Virus record (IMG/VR): IMGVR_UViG_3300020433_000012
Coordinates: 1-46,276 of that record
Source of the DNA: a virus
DNA length: 46,276 nt
Strand: one strand, 5' to 3'
The translations under genes were made by a program, and so were the position numbers. A model generated the notes under the pieces. It saw only the letters and a program-made list of their open reading frames with translations. It was not told where the DNA came from and ran no database searches. Each line of letters opens with the position of its first letter. Within the stretch, counting starts at the first letter, position 1. Shown piece after piece: positions 13,536-22,679 of the stretch.

Positions 13536-14525
13536 TTAAAAACCCTCGTCTATTTGAGATTGAGTTACAAGTTGAGTTTCTGTAAATCTACAATTCACTG
13601 TAACTGCAGGAACTTGTAACGGTGCATTATCTGTTACACCCAGTGTTTCTCTGCCTCTTGAAGTTTTGATAGCATTATACTGACCGTCTGGAGTATAATT
13701 CACATCAATTCCACTACATACAGATGTATGAATTTTATAATGAAGATCCTTACTTACAGTCAAACTGTCTGATCTAGGATCCAAACGAATAAATTTAATA
13801 TCAAATTTGTCTGGAATCTCGAAGAAACGAGCAGCTCCTCCTCTTCCTAAAAGGTCATCAATTACCCCAGCTCCCTCTGATCGGTTTCCCCCAATTGAGA
13901 CATTAGTTGACGATCCATATTTCGGTAAAGCACCTTTTTTTAGGTATTTAATAATTTTATTAATTTCTCTAGATTCTCTATCATTACGAGCAAAAAACTT
14001 AAATGAGAATATGTGGTTTCTAAACTGCATATTACTGTACAATTGCTCAGTGTAGGGGTTGAAAACCTTTCCTCTAGATAATGCCAGTATATCATTTGCA
14101 CTAGCATTACCTGCTAGTCCTAAAAACTGTGCAGCACCAGTAGTAATATCTGCTAAGGTACCAGTTATGAGTTCTGGTATTGCATTATCAGCAGCATCCG
14201 ATAGTGCTTTAGCAGCTTTATCAAAACTATCAGCACCTATATTCTGAGCCATTGCCATTCCAGCAACTCCTACATCAATTTGACGATATGTTGGTTGATA
14301 TTGAGTTGAGAGGTTCTGAGGCATTGCGATATATACCCGATCAGGATTGAGATTCATCGCAACTTTATTATTAGGAATATTCAACCCATAGTAAGCACTA
14401 CTGTTTTTATCATCATATTGTATTCTCTTTCTTTGAAACATTACATAGTCAACTTCCTTTGTAGGATTATCTACATCAGTGTTTCCAGAAACGGGTGGAC
14501 TTAAGGGATAGCGAAATATCGTCAA
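13536..14525 (-). CDS. 48: Baseplate tail tube cap gp48
   Basis: 329 residues, near T4 gp48 (364). Recognisable stretches are RYPLSPPVSGNTDVDNPTKE, DYVMFQRKRIQYDD, VYIAMPQNLSTQYQ, and the tube-fold part LYSNMQFRNHIFSFKFFARN and SREINKIIKYLKKGALPKYG. In T4, gp48 forms the first ring above the hub on which gp54 and the tail tube assemble. It is transcribed leftwards from a late box at 14557-14563 and is followed by gp53 after one base. Confidence 0.88.
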   Translation of the reverse strand: MTIFRYPLSPPVSGNTDVDNPTKEVDYVMFQRKRIQYDDKNSSAYYGLNIPNNKVAMNLNPDRVYIAMPQNLSTQYQPTYRQIDVGVAGMAMAQNIGADSFDKAAKALSDAADNAIPELITGTLADITTGAAQFLGLAGNASANDILALSRGKVFNPYTEQLYSNMQFRNHIFSFKFFARNDRESREINKIIKYLKKGALPKYGSSTNVSIGGNRSEGAGVIDDLLGRGGAARFFEIPDKFDIKFIRLDPRSDSLTVSKDLHYKIHTSVCSGIDVNYTPDGQYNAIKTSRGRETLGVTDNAPLQVPAVTVNCRFTETQLVTQSQIDEGF

Positions 14526-14533
14526 TTTTCTAC

Positions 14534-14563
14534 CTAAATACTACGTGACCTGTATGTATTTAT
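14534..14563. promoter_or_regulatory. Overlapping divergent late promoters for gp48 and gp4
   Basis: Plus strand: CTAAATA at 14534-14540, starting near 14547 toward gp4. Minus strand: ATAAATA (plus-strand TATTTAT at 14557-14563), starting near 14550 toward gp48. Each start falls between the two boxes, so the polymerases would face each other and one promoter may exclude the other. Confidence 0.65.
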
Positions 14564-14981
14564 GAGATATCAAGGTAAGTATCGTGTTTCTAATCCTAGG
14601 AAATACAAAGGTGACGCACGAAATGTTGTATATCGCTCCTCATGGGAGTATAAATTTATGCAATGGTGCGATTCTAATCCTTCTGTAGAAGAATGGGCTA
14701 GTGAAGAGATTATTATACCTTATATTTCACCTGTTGATGGTAAACGACATCGATATTTTCCAGATTTTTACGTTAAAGTAGGAAAAAGAAAGTATCTTGC
14801 GGAAGTTAAACCATTTTATCAGACGAAAGAACCAAAAACTCAAAAACGAAACACTAAGAAATATATAAGTGAAGTTGTGACTTATGCTGTAAATCAAGCA
14901 AAGTTTAAAGCAGCGAATGAGTTTTGTAAAGATCATGGTTGGGAATTCATGGTAGTCACAGAAAAGGAACTTAAAATCTAA
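14562..14981 (+). CDS. 4: Head completion protein gp4
   Basis: 139 residues (T4 gp4 is about 150). The fold is a PD-(D/E)XK endonuclease of TnsA type: the N-terminal RNVVYRSSWEYKFMQWCDSN carries the conserved Glu, HRYFPDFYVK the Asp, and KYLAEVKP the E-x-K. T4 gp4 (also called gp50/65) trims packaged DNA and completes heads before tail joining. The leader is short, about 15 nt, with no good Shine-Dalgarno site. Confidence 0.9.
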   Translation: MRYQGKYRVSNPRKYKGDARNVVYRSSWEYKFMQWCDSNPSVEEWASEEIIIPYISPVDGKRHRYFPDFYVKVGKRKYLAEVKPFYQTKEPKTQKRNTKKYISEVVTYAVNQAKFKAANEFCKDHGWEFMVVTEKELKI

Positions 14982-14992
14982 TAGAAACAACT

Positions 14993-15880
14993 ATGTTAGG
15001 GTTTGGTATTCAAAAAGGAAATCCTCAAGGAGCAAGATACCCCTCATTTCAGGAGTTTTTGTCTAGAACTAAAGGCAAAGACAATGCTCCTAGTTATACT
15101 AACTTATTTTCGGTAAGATTTGTATCACCGAGGATGCTGCAATCAGGACCAATCTTTGGTGCCTTTAGATCTCTTGTGAATACAGGACCAATACAACAAA
15201 ACCCACCAGCAAATTCATTTGATGTTAATCAAAGTAATAATGATTTGAGTATGTTACTTGATTACTATGCTGATAGCGTAAATCTTCCAAGTAAACAGGT
15301 TACTACTTCACAAACTCCTTATGTTGGATCACCGTTTAAGTATGCAACAAATACAGCATACAGTCAGATCAGTATAAACTTTAGAATGCCACGTTCTCAA
15401 TATTCAAGAAATTACTTTGAGAGATGGACAACTATGATGGCAAGCGATAGTGAGCAATATACAAGATATTATGAGGATTATGTCTGTCCTAAAATGATGA
15501 TCTACAAGTGGGAAAGAGGTGGTGGAGGTTTAGCAGTCACTAATCCTGATTTGATTCGTTCTATAAGAGAAAACGGGGCAGCAGATATGTTGTTGGCAAG
15601 AAAGTATCAATTAACTGCTGCATGGGAACTTCAAAATTTATATCCATATAATATTGGTTCGGTGCAGTTAAATAACTCTCAAGCTCAGACAATGACTTTG
15701 AGTATTGGTTTTTATTATGAGAGATATCGTTTCTATACTGCTGATCAGTTTGATGCTAATACTACTAATTTTCTTACTGTTAATGCTACTTCAGATGATG
15801 TTACTGATGGTTCAAGTTCTCGTAACACATCATTTTTGGGAAGTCTACTCTCTTCACTTGCGGGTGGTGTGTTTACCTAA
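14993..15880 (+). CDS. 54: Baseplate tail tube initiator gp54-like
   Basis: 295 residues (T4 gp54 is 320). It starts MLGFGIQKGNPQGARYPSFQEF. Tube-type beta segments include YSQISINFRMPRSQYSRNYF, YLYPYNIGSVQL-like strands and QTMTLSIGFYYERYRFYT, as in tail-tube folds. The position after gp48 and gp4 and the length support gp54, which starts tube polymerisation on the baseplate. A tail tube paralog is the main alternative. Confidence 0.75.
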   Translation: MLGFGIQKGNPQGARYPSFQEFLSRTKGKDNAPSYTNLFSVRFVSPRMLQSGPIFGAFRSLVNTGPIQQNPPANSFDVNQSNNDLSMLLDYYADSVNLPSKQVTTSQTPYVGSPFKYATNTAYSQISINFRMPRSQYSRNYFERWTTMMASDSEQYTRYYEDYVCPKMMIYKWERGGGGLAVTNPDLIRSIRENGAADMLLARKYQLTAAWELQNLYPYNIGSVQLNNSQAQTMTLSIGFYYERYRFYTADQFDANTTNFLTVNATSDDVTDGSSSRNTSFLGSLLSSLAGGVFT

Positions 15881-15896
15881 ACCTTTCTGGTATCGC

Positions 15897-15903
15897 CTAA
15901 ATA
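15897..15903 (+). promoter_or_regulatory. Late promoter CTAAATA before gp26
   Basis: The box lies 21 bp upstream of the gp26 ATG and directly after gp54. Confidence 0.6.
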
Positions 15904-15924
15904 AATGTACTGATGTGAATATCT

Positions 15925-16635
15925 ATGGCATTACCTAAGATTAGTGTACCTAAGTACAAATTGAAACTACCCTCAGATGGTAGAACTGTGAACTTTAGAC
16001 CATTTCTTGTAAAGGAGGAAAAAATCCTTCTCTTAGCTACTGAGAGTGGTGAACAATCTACTATTGTTTCAGCAATCAAAGATATTATCAAAGATTGCAC
16101 AGACATAACCGATGTAGAAAAACTCGCTACTTTTGATATTGAATTCGTTTTCTTACAGATTCGTACAAAATCTGTTGGTGAAAGTGTAGATGTCAATATC
16201 GTTTGTCCTGATGATAATGAAACTAATGTAACAGTTTCTATTCCTTTAGACGAAATTAAAGTCAAGAAGACTAGAGGTCACAAAAAAGATCTTAAAATTT
16301 CTGAGGAAGTTGCTATTACAATGGGATACCCCACTATTGAAACATTCGTTGCTATGAATTTTAGTGATGAGGGTGCTCAGGTTGATCAAGTTTTTGATAT
16401 GGCAGCTAGTTGTGTAGAATCAATTAGTGATGCTAATCAAGTTTATGATTGTTCTAGTGTTCCTAAAAAAGAACTAATAGAATTTTTTGATCAATTGAAT
16501 AGTAAGCAATTTATGATGATACAGGACTTTTTTGAAAAAATGCCTAAATTAACTCATACTGTTAAGGTTACTAACCCTAATACTGGAGTTGAAAGTGATG
16601 TTGTATTGGAGGGTTTAGCGAGTTTTTTCGAATAG
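15925..16635 (+). CDS. 26: Baseplate hub assembly protein gp26
   Basis: 236 residues (T4 gp26 is 208). The N-terminus MALPKISVPKYKLKLPSDGR then TVNFRPFLVKEEKILLLATE is the gp26 signature, followed by KDIIKDCTDI and FDIEFVFLQIRTKSVGE. It acts in hub assembly. The last codons are AGT TTT TTC GAA TAG; the heptamer T TTT TTC is a classic -1 slippery site, and the -1 frame continues for 64 codons, giving a predicted 299-residue fusion. Confidence 0.92.
   Translation: MALPKISVPKYKLKLPSDGRTVNFRPFLVKEEKILLLATESGEQSTIVSAIKDIIKDCTDITDVEKLATFDIEFVFLQIRTKSVGESVDVNIVCPDDNETNVTVSIPLDEIKVKKTRGHKKDLKISEEVAITMGYPTIETFVAMNFSDEGAQVDQVFDMAASCVESISDANQVYDCSSVPKKELIEFFDQLNSKQFMMIQDFFEKMPKLTHTVKVTNPNTGVESDVVLEGLASFFE
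16623..16629 (+). promoter_or_regulatory. Candidate programmed -1 frameshift site (T TTT TTC)
   Basis: The heptamer is in the zero frame of gp26, six codon bases before its TAG at 16633. Slipping back one base joins ...GLASFF to RIALLHTNLQTYY, a protein-like sequence with no start codon of its own until 16683. Confidence 0.65.
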
Positions 16636-16823
16636 CTCTTCTTCACACCAATCTACAGACTTATTATGAAGGTAATTTTGCCATGATGCATCATCATAAA
16701 TGGGATATCGCTCATATTGATAATTTGATGCCATGGGAAAAGGAGATTTATGTGAATATGTTAGTAAATTTCCTCAAAGAGGAGCAACGTAGAATGAAGG
16801 AGCAACAAGCAGCTGGTGGCTAA
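16629..16823 (+). CDS. gp51-position reading frame, probably the -1 frameshift extension of gp26
   Basis: The frame is open from 16599. Read from the slip point it gives RIALLHTNLQTYYEGNFAMM, then HHHKWDIAHIDNLMPWEKEI and YVNMLVNFLKEEQRRMKEQQ, a 64-residue helical extension. The first ATG in frame is 16683, with AAGG upstream, which would yield only 46 residues. The stretch before that ATG looks equally coding, so expression as a gp26 fusion is favoured; tail assembly chaperones of other phages use this trick just upstream of the tape measure gene, and here a tape-measure-like gene follows at 16816. In T4-like maps this is the place of gp51. Independent translation from 16683 remains possible. 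Confidence 0.65.
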   Translation, partial: RIALLHTNLQTYYEGNFAMMHHHKWDIAHIDNLMPWEKEIYVNMLVNFLKEEQRRMKEQQAAGG

Positions 16824-19800
16824 ATTACAAACCTATAAATTTGTCAATCCTGGAGTTTCAAATGTGAAATCTCCAATAGCTGCTGCTGCAAGAAAACAAA
16901 CACTAGCGTTGAATAGACTAGGGAGTACAATATCTGGAATAGGAAGTGTTGTTAGTGATATAGAGAAAATTTCAATTGCTCAAATTAAAAATGAAAAATT
17001 AAGAGAAAGAGCAGAACGTCGCAAAGAGAGAAGAGAGGCAGATGAAGCGGCAGAAGAGGCAATAGAAAACAAAAAGGCAACGAGAAAAACAAAACCCAAA
17101 ATATCCAAAACATCATTAAAAATTGTCAAAGGTAGTCTAAGTTGGATAGAGAAATTCTTAGCACCAATTGGAAAATTTTTTGGATATCTGGCTAAGATTG
17201 CTATTTCAACAGGTGTACTTGATTGGGTTTCAAATCCAGACAATATTAATAAGTTAACAGAGTTTTTAGAGAAGACACACTTTGTTTTTAAAAAACTATT
17301 TGGTTGGGCAGCAGGATTCACTAACAATATTCTAGACGGATTTTCTGCTCTAACAGATCCTAATAGTACCTTTATACAAAGGTTAGGTGGTGTTGGTAAA
17401 ATGATGACAGGTATCATTGGGTTGAAATACCTGATGAATCCTTTTAGTCTCATAACGGATATTTTAGGATTAATCGATTTACTTACTGGTTATGATCCGT
17501 TAAAGTCTAAGAAACTTAAAGGTAAGCAGACAAATAAACCAACTAAAAAGAACCCATCTGGTGCTAATCCAGATGTAGACGGACCTAGGGGTAGACCTAG
17601 AGTAAAAACTGTTACTGATCGGTTTGGTAACGCAGCAGGAAAACAATATAGGAAGATTCTTGCAGAATATGGTGATGATGCTGCTAGAGCATACTTGAAC
17701 GCATTGGAGTTGAATGGTGGAAACCCCACAAAAGCACTTCAAAGTTGGAAGAGACTTAAATTAAAGAAGGTAGAGTATAAACCAACAAGAATACAGAAAG
17801 TTGGGGATTTCTTTGGAGGTCTCTTTGATAAAGGTGTAAAATCTTTAACAAAAGGTTTACCTTCTTGGGCGAAAAAACAATACAGTAATTTAGATTCTTT
17901 CAGACAGAAACAATGGCAAAAAATTGTTTCAATAGGTGAGGGAATTAAAAATACTGGTATAACATGGGCAAGTAAAGCAAAAAATAAATTTAACAGAGGA
18001 ATAGAAGGTCTTAAATCTGGCACTCGAAAGTTGTTTACTGATAGAGTATTAACTCCTCTCAGACCAATTATTGAACCTATAGGTAGGCAAGCTAGTAAGA
18101 TTGGTTCATCAATGATTAATCAGTTGATGAAAATTCCTGGTATGGATAAGGCAGTAGAAGTTCTTAATAAGAAAGGAATTTCTAGTTTTAACGCTATTGC
18201 ATCAGCAGGTAAAAAACTAGGAGCGAGGGCATCAGCAATTCTTCCTGTTGTTGGTGGTCTTGTAAACCTTGCCTTTGCTTACCAACGTTTTTCAGCTGGT
18301 GATTCTATTGGTGGATTGATTGAGGGTACTGCTGGTATTTTAGATATACTTGGTCTTTTTACTGGTGGTGGTACTAGTGCTTTGTCTATGCTTATGGACG
18401 GATATATGTTCGTTCGTGATTTTGTTCCTCAGTTGCAACAAAATGAGGAAAGAATAATTGATGCTGTAGGTGCAAGAGGATTGAAAGATGGTATTGATCG
18501 AATACTATCTAAGTTGCCTGGTATTGGTCAACTTGTTAGCACACTCGTAGGTGGTGGAACCGACGAAGAGAAAACGAAGGTTAAGACAGTAAAAACAGAA
18601 TCAATAAAAAGTGATTTAACAAGTATGACTGTTGATGGGGGTACTGAGAAAAATCAATGGTGGGACTTTCTTGACGTATTTCCAAACAAAAGTAAACCTA
18701 AAGATGAACCTAAAGATGAGCAAACAGAGGGAACTAAGAAAAATCAATGGTGGGACTTTCTTGACATATTTCCAAACAAAGGTGAACCTAAATCAGAGGA
18801 AAAGAAAAAGAAAAATTTCTGGTCTGGTCTTTTCTCTAAGGGAGAACCTAAAAAGTCAGAACCTGAAAAGAAGAAGAAAAAGGGTTTATTTGGATTAGGA
18901 TTTTTAGGTCTTGAAGATGGCGGTAAATTACCTGAGTTCTTCATTGGTGGTTTATTTAAAGGTATTGGTAAAGCAGTTAGTGGTGTAGTTAAAGGTGTAG
19001 GTAAAGTAGTTGGTGGTGTTGTTAATACTGTTGGTAAGATAGCAAGCAATCCTATAGTGGGTACTGCATTATCATTCATTCCTGGTATGCAAATACCAAT
19101 GGCAGTGATTAATGCTGGTACTGCTTTATCACAAGGTAATGTTATGGGTGCTCTTTCTGCTGGATTAGGTGGATTGGGTGCCTTTGCTAATATCAATACC
19201 GTTAATGCTATTAGTCAACCTCAATGGTTGCAAAACCTAAGATTTAGTGGTTTTGGTCAGGGTGTTGCAAATATGTACCACAGTGGTCTCAATGCATTTA
19301 ATAATTTGAGTGCTGGATTTAATAATTTTATGAATTCCAAAGTAGGTAGTATAGCATCTGATGTCCTAAGTGGTAATTACTTGGGTGCTTTAAACACTCT
19401 TAATCCTAAGATTGGAGGCATTGCTCAGAATATTATGAGTGGTAATTATGGAGGTGCTCTAAGTGCTTTCAACCCCGAACTTGGTGCAGCAGTTAGTAAG
19501 GGAATAGCATTGGTAGACTCATTTAGGCAAGATCCTATGGGTTTACTTGCTGGTGTTGCAGAAGCAAATGGTATGGGTGGAATTCTTAAAGCAGTTACTG
19601 GTTTGTTTGGCGGTGGTGATAAGGTCACTGCTGTAACGCAAATAGCAGCAGAAATGGGTGTCGATCCTAAACTTTTGGGTGTAGTAGATTCCGTAAATAA
19701 GAGAGCAATGAGAGAGGGAGGTATTTCTGCTGAATTTGCTATAGAACAAGCTATGGAGTTTATTCCTATTCCCATTATTATTGAGAAGATCGTTCCAATA

Positions 19801-19884
19801 CCTCAGGCAGTAGGGATAAATATTGGTGGTGGTAACCAAATAGTAATAACTGCACCTAATTCGTTGCTTGACAGAATGAGATAA
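16816..19884 (+). CDS. Tape-measure-like tail/hub protein 1 (1022 aa)
   Basis: Starts at GTG 16816, overlapping the previous frame by 8 nt with AAGGAG upstream. A basic coiled coil (residues about 50-90) precedes hydrophobic segments (WIEKFLAPIGKFFGYLAKIA, GGLVNLAFAYQRFS, TALSFIPGMQIPMAVINAG) and long Gly/Ala-rich helical stretches, as in tape measure proteins. Residues 110-230 (VLDWVSNPDNINKLTEFLEK, FIQRLGGVGKMMTGI, NPFSLITDILGLIDLL) are paralogous to the next gene. KNQWWDFLD-FPNK occurs twice with a 90-nt period, and a third diverged copy follows. T4 gp29 is the nearest functional analogue (inferred). Confidence 0.75.
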   Translation: MAKLQTYKFVNPGVSNVKSPIAAAARKQTLALNRLGSTISGIGSVVSDIEKISIAQIKNEKLRERAERRKERREADEAAEEAIENKKATRKTKPKISKTSLKIVKGSLSWIEKFLAPIGKFFGYLAKIAISTGVLDWVSNPDNINKLTEFLEKTHFVFKKLFGWAAGFTNNILDGFSALTDPNSTFIQRLGGVGKMMTGIIGLKYLMNPFSLITDILGLIDLLTGYDPLKSKKLKGKQTNKPTKKNPSGANPDVDGPRGRPRVKTVTDRFGNAAGKQYRKILAEYGDDAARAYLNALELNGGNPTKALQSWKRLKLKKVEYKPTRIQKVGDFFGGLFDKGVKSLTKGLPSWAKKQYSNLDSFRQKQWQKIVSIGEGIKNTGITWASKAKNKFNRGIEGLKSGTRKLFTDRVLTPLRPIIEPIGRQASKIGSSMINQLMKIPGMDKAVEVLNKKGISSFNAIASAGKKLGARASAILPVVGGLVNLAFAYQRFSAGDSIGGLIEGTAGILDILGLFTGGGTSALSMLMDGYMFVRDFVPQLQQNEERIIDAVGARGLKDGIDRILSKLPGIGQLVSTLVGGGTDEEKTKVKTVKTESIKSDLTSMTVDGGTEKNQWWDFLDVFPNKSKPKDEPKDEQTEGTKKNQWWDFLDIFPNKGEPKSEEKKKKNFWSGLFSKGEPKKSEPEKKKKKGLFGLGFLGLEDGGKLPEFFIGGLFKGIGKAVSGVVKGVGKVVGGVVNTVGKIASNPIVGTALSFIPGMQIPMAVINAGTALSQGNVMGALSAGLGGLGAFANINTVNAISQPQWLQNLRFSGFGQGVANMYHSGLNAFNNLSAGFNNFMNSKVGSIASDVLSGNYLGALNTLNPKIGGIAQNIMSGNYGGALSAFNPELGAAVSKGIALVDSFRQDPMGLLAGVAEANGMGGILKAVTGLFGGGDKVTAVTQIAAEMGVDPKLLGVVDSVNKRAMREGGISAEFAIEQAMEFIPIPIIIEKIVPIPQAVGINIGGGNQIVITAPNSLLDRMR
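18643..18860 (+). repeat. 90-nt tandem repeat coding a Trp-rich motif
   Basis: AAATCAATGG starts at 18651 and again at 18741, and the following 35 bases are almost identical, coding KNQWWDFLD(V/I)FPNK. A third diverged unit codes KNFWSGLFSKGEPK. The linkers are Lys/Glu/Pro-rich. Confidence 0.8.
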
Positions 19885-22679
19885 TGGCGACTATAAAAAA
19901 GAGTTCTAAAATTAATTTCTATAAGTTCGTGAAGGTAAAGGAACCTCTACGGTCAAAAAGTCTTCGTGGTGAGATGCCAGAGGTTGCAAAAACTTTGAAT
20001 AATAATACTCTTGCTATCAATAATCTTGGTGCAACTGTAAACTCTATTGGAAAAATTACACAAAGTTTTAAGAGTATTCAACTTAAAAGATTAAAAATTG
20101 CAGAGTCGCAAATAAAAAATTTTGAAGCAGATTTTACAAAAACAAAAAAGAAAAAACCTTTTGCTGGATTTAGTCCTGCTGCCTTAGTAAAAAAACGTAG
20201 TTGGTTAGAAGGTCTGTTCAAGTTGTTGAGTGGACTGATTAAAGCAGCAATTGTTATACCTGCTCTAAAATGGTTATCTGATCCTAAAAATAGAGAGAAA
20301 GTATCCAATATAATCGAAGCCCTTAGTAAATTGGCAACGTTCATCTTTAAAGTTGCATCTTTTGGGGTTGTCAATACCATAGAAGGGCTGTATGATCTGA
20401 TGTCAGATACATCTACTCCTTGGGAAAGAATAGGAGGACTTGTAAAAGGATTAACTGGACTCGGAACTTTATTATTAGGTCTTCGTTGGTTGAGTAATCC
20501 AACTCGTATTATTACAGATTTTGGTAACGTGTTAATTTTTCTACGTAACAACCTAATTAGAGGTAGGAGAGGACTCCTAGGTAGAGCTGGAGCACTTGGA
20601 TTACTAGCAGGTGCTGCTTATGGAGGATATAAACTTTATGAAAACTTAAAGGAAGATGGATCGGGTGGAAAACCAGATCCAAATGATAAAGGTTCTGAAG
20701 TAGTATCTAAAGACATATCCTTTGGTGATAGAGGAAACGCATCGTTTGACACCTCAGGTAAATTCCAAGGCAGCATGAATCTAGGTGATAATGTCACTAT
20801 CAACCTCGGTGGTGATGCTAATTTAGATGAAAAATCTAGTAATTTCCTTAGTGGCATACTCAACCTATTCAAATCTACTGGCGGTCTTGTACCCGCACCC
20901 GCATTCGCACAAGGAGGATGGATTAGTGGACCACAATCAGGATACCCCGTATCATTGGATGGAGGGAGATCCACTTCGTTCATCGGACATGGAACTGAGT
21001 ACGTTGCTAGAAAGAGCGATGGGGGAGCTTTCATCGTTCCTTTTGATACTCCTGGAACAAAAACACAACCAAACTTAACAGATAAAAGATTAGGTGAAGC
21101 TAAAAGTCTAGGATTTGAAATGCCTGGTTTTATGCAAGGAGGAACTTTACCAAAAGGTCTACTTCTTTCACAAAAAGCCGCATTTGATCATGTATATAAT
21201 CTAGCAAAAATGGCAGGAGGAGCAAAATTCCCTGAGATTGTTGCTGCTCAGGCAATGCATGAAACAGGATTTTTAAATCCTAACATAATGAGTGTTTATA
21301 ATGCCACAAACAGAACTAATGCTTTTGGTCAAACTGGCGACAGGGGATTTGGTACTATTCCTAGAAAAGGTTTTGTAGATGGTTGGACAAAATATGATAA
21401 TTTATCCAGTGCAGTAAGTGATAATATTAGACTTTGGCATGATGTAAAAAATCATCCTCAAAACTATAATGCTTTTGGTAATATTTTAGATGGTATTGCT
21501 GCTGTTGCTCCAGCATATTCACCTAATGCAGATCCTGAAAATATCAAAAAAGGATTTACTACTGACAAGTATAGTGAGGGAATGATTAGGGCATTGAAAG
21601 TTGGTGGATTTGATATTAGTAATTTGAAGGATAAACCTAATATTATTTCATCTAATAGTGGTTCTGGACAAAGAAGATCTGGTAACATCTTGACAAACTT
21701 TATGAGTGGTCTTAAAACTGCACTTGGATTTGGTAGTGATACAGATGGCACTAGTAATAAAACAAGCACACAAAATAAATCAAATACTGTCAAACCCGCA
21801 TCACATCCTGAAACAGGTTCTGGATTTACTGTTACAGGAACGAGGGATCAAAATGGTAGACCTTTAGTATTTTCACAACCAGCAGCACAAATGTTTGCTG
21901 CAGCAATGAAAGATTCAGGAATCGATTTAGCATCATTTGTTGCAAGTTCTGGTAGAAGTAGATCTAAAAATACTGAAGTTGGTGGAGATCCTAATTCACA
22001 TCATCTATATGGTGAAGCAGTTGATATGAATGGTGAAGGGTATCAATGGTTAAAAGCGAACGGCAGACGTTTTGGTTGGCAATATGTTTACAATCATAAC
22101 CCTGACAGTGCTCACTTTAAATATGTTGGTGCTAAGGCAGGTACTACACCTATCTTATCAGAACCTGGTGAAAATTATGCTGGTGGTAATAGTCTCTTTG
22201 GACATATAGGTGAGGGTTCTCGTGAAGGTTCTCGTGCATCTAGTAATACAATGGGAAATGATGAAACATCTCCAAGTGTGAGAAAAGGAGGAGGTCTTGG
22301 TGGATTTACCTCTTCAGTAAGTTCCGCCCCTTCTGGAATGAGAGGTATGGGAGATGTAGAATCCTCTGACCGTTCATCAATGTTCGGGCAAGCGAGACAA
22401 CAGAAAAGACTAGAAAAAGTAACAGCAGAGAGAAATAAAGCACGTCGTAAAGTTGCTGAGAGGAGTCAAGACATGATTCAGGAAGTTATGGCAGCAGTTG
22501 CTCAACAAAATGGGGTAAATAGTCAAGCAATCCAAGCAGCACAGACAGCGTTAGCATCAGTGGCAGCACAAACTGGTGGTGGTCAACCACAGATTATTCC
22601 TAGTAGTTCTAGTTCAGCAGGATCTATTGCATCCACTTTACAATCTACCCTTAATCCTTTGAGAGGTTTAGTTAGATGA
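19884..22679 (+). CDS. Tape-measure paralog with glucosaminidase and M15 peptidase domains (931 aa)
   Basis: TAATG overlap with the preceding gene. Residues 1-240 mirror the preceding protein (NNTLAINNLGATVNSIGKI, IPALKWLSDPKNREKVSNII, GGLVKGLTGLGTLLLGLRWL). A Gly-rich linker follows. Residues about 430-570 look like a flagellar/phage glucosaminidase-type domain (IVAAQAMHETGFLNPNIMSV, then FGQTGDRGFGTIPRKGFVDG). Residues about 665-750 contain the M15/VanY zinc peptidase motif SHHLYGEAVD (about 703-712) with the second His in SAHFKYVG (about 743). The C-terminus is a coil. It would cut both glycan and peptide of host peptidoglycan at DNA entry; catalytic assignments are inferred from motifs. 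Confidence 0.8.
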   Translation: MATIKKSSKINFYKFVKVKEPLRSKSLRGEMPEVAKTLNNNTLAINNLGATVNSIGKITQSFKSIQLKRLKIAESQIKNFEADFTKTKKKKPFAGFSPAALVKKRSWLEGLFKLLSGLIKAAIVIPALKWLSDPKNREKVSNIIEALSKLATFIFKVASFGVVNTIEGLYDLMSDTSTPWERIGGLVKGLTGLGTLLLGLRWLSNPTRIITDFGNVLIFLRNNLIRGRRGLLGRAGALGLLAGAAYGGYKLYENLKEDGSGGKPDPNDKGSEVVSKDISFGDRGNASFDTSGKFQGSMNLGDNVTINLGGDANLDEKSSNFLSGILNLFKSTGGLVPAPAFAQGGWISGPQSGYPVSLDGGRSTSFIGHGTEYVARKSDGGAFIVPFDTPGTKTQPNLTDKRLGEAKSLGFEMPGFMQGGTLPKGLLLSQKAAFDHVYNLAKMAGGAKFPEIVAAQAMHETGFLNPNIMSVYNATNRTNAFGQTGDRGFGTIPRKGFVDGWTKYDNLSSAVSDNIRLWHDVKNHPQNYNAFGNILDGIAAVAPAYSPNADPENIKKGFTTDKYSEGMIRALKVGGFDISNLKDKPNIISSNSGSGQRRSGNILTNFMSGLKTALGFGSDTDGTSNKTSTQNKSNTVKPASHPETGSGFTVTGTRDQNGRPLVFSQPAAQMFAAAMKDSGIDLASFVASSGRSRSKNTEVGGDPNSHHLYGEAVDMNGEGYQWLKANGRRFGWQYVYNHNPDSAHFKYVGAKAGTTPILSEPGENYAGGNSLFGHIGEGSREGSRASSNTMGNDETSPSVRKGGGLGGFTSSVSSAPSGMRGMGDVESSDRSSMFGQARQQKRLEKVTAERNKARRKVAERSQDMIQEVMAAVAQQNGVNSQAIQAAQTALASVAAQTGGGQPQIIPSSSSSAGSIASTLQSTLNPLRGLVR

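Noticed and set aside
18744-19196. Pro-rich open frames on the minus strand within the tape-measure-like genes
   Set aside because: They are shadows of Gly/Lys-rich coding on the plus strand and have no ribosome site or promoter.
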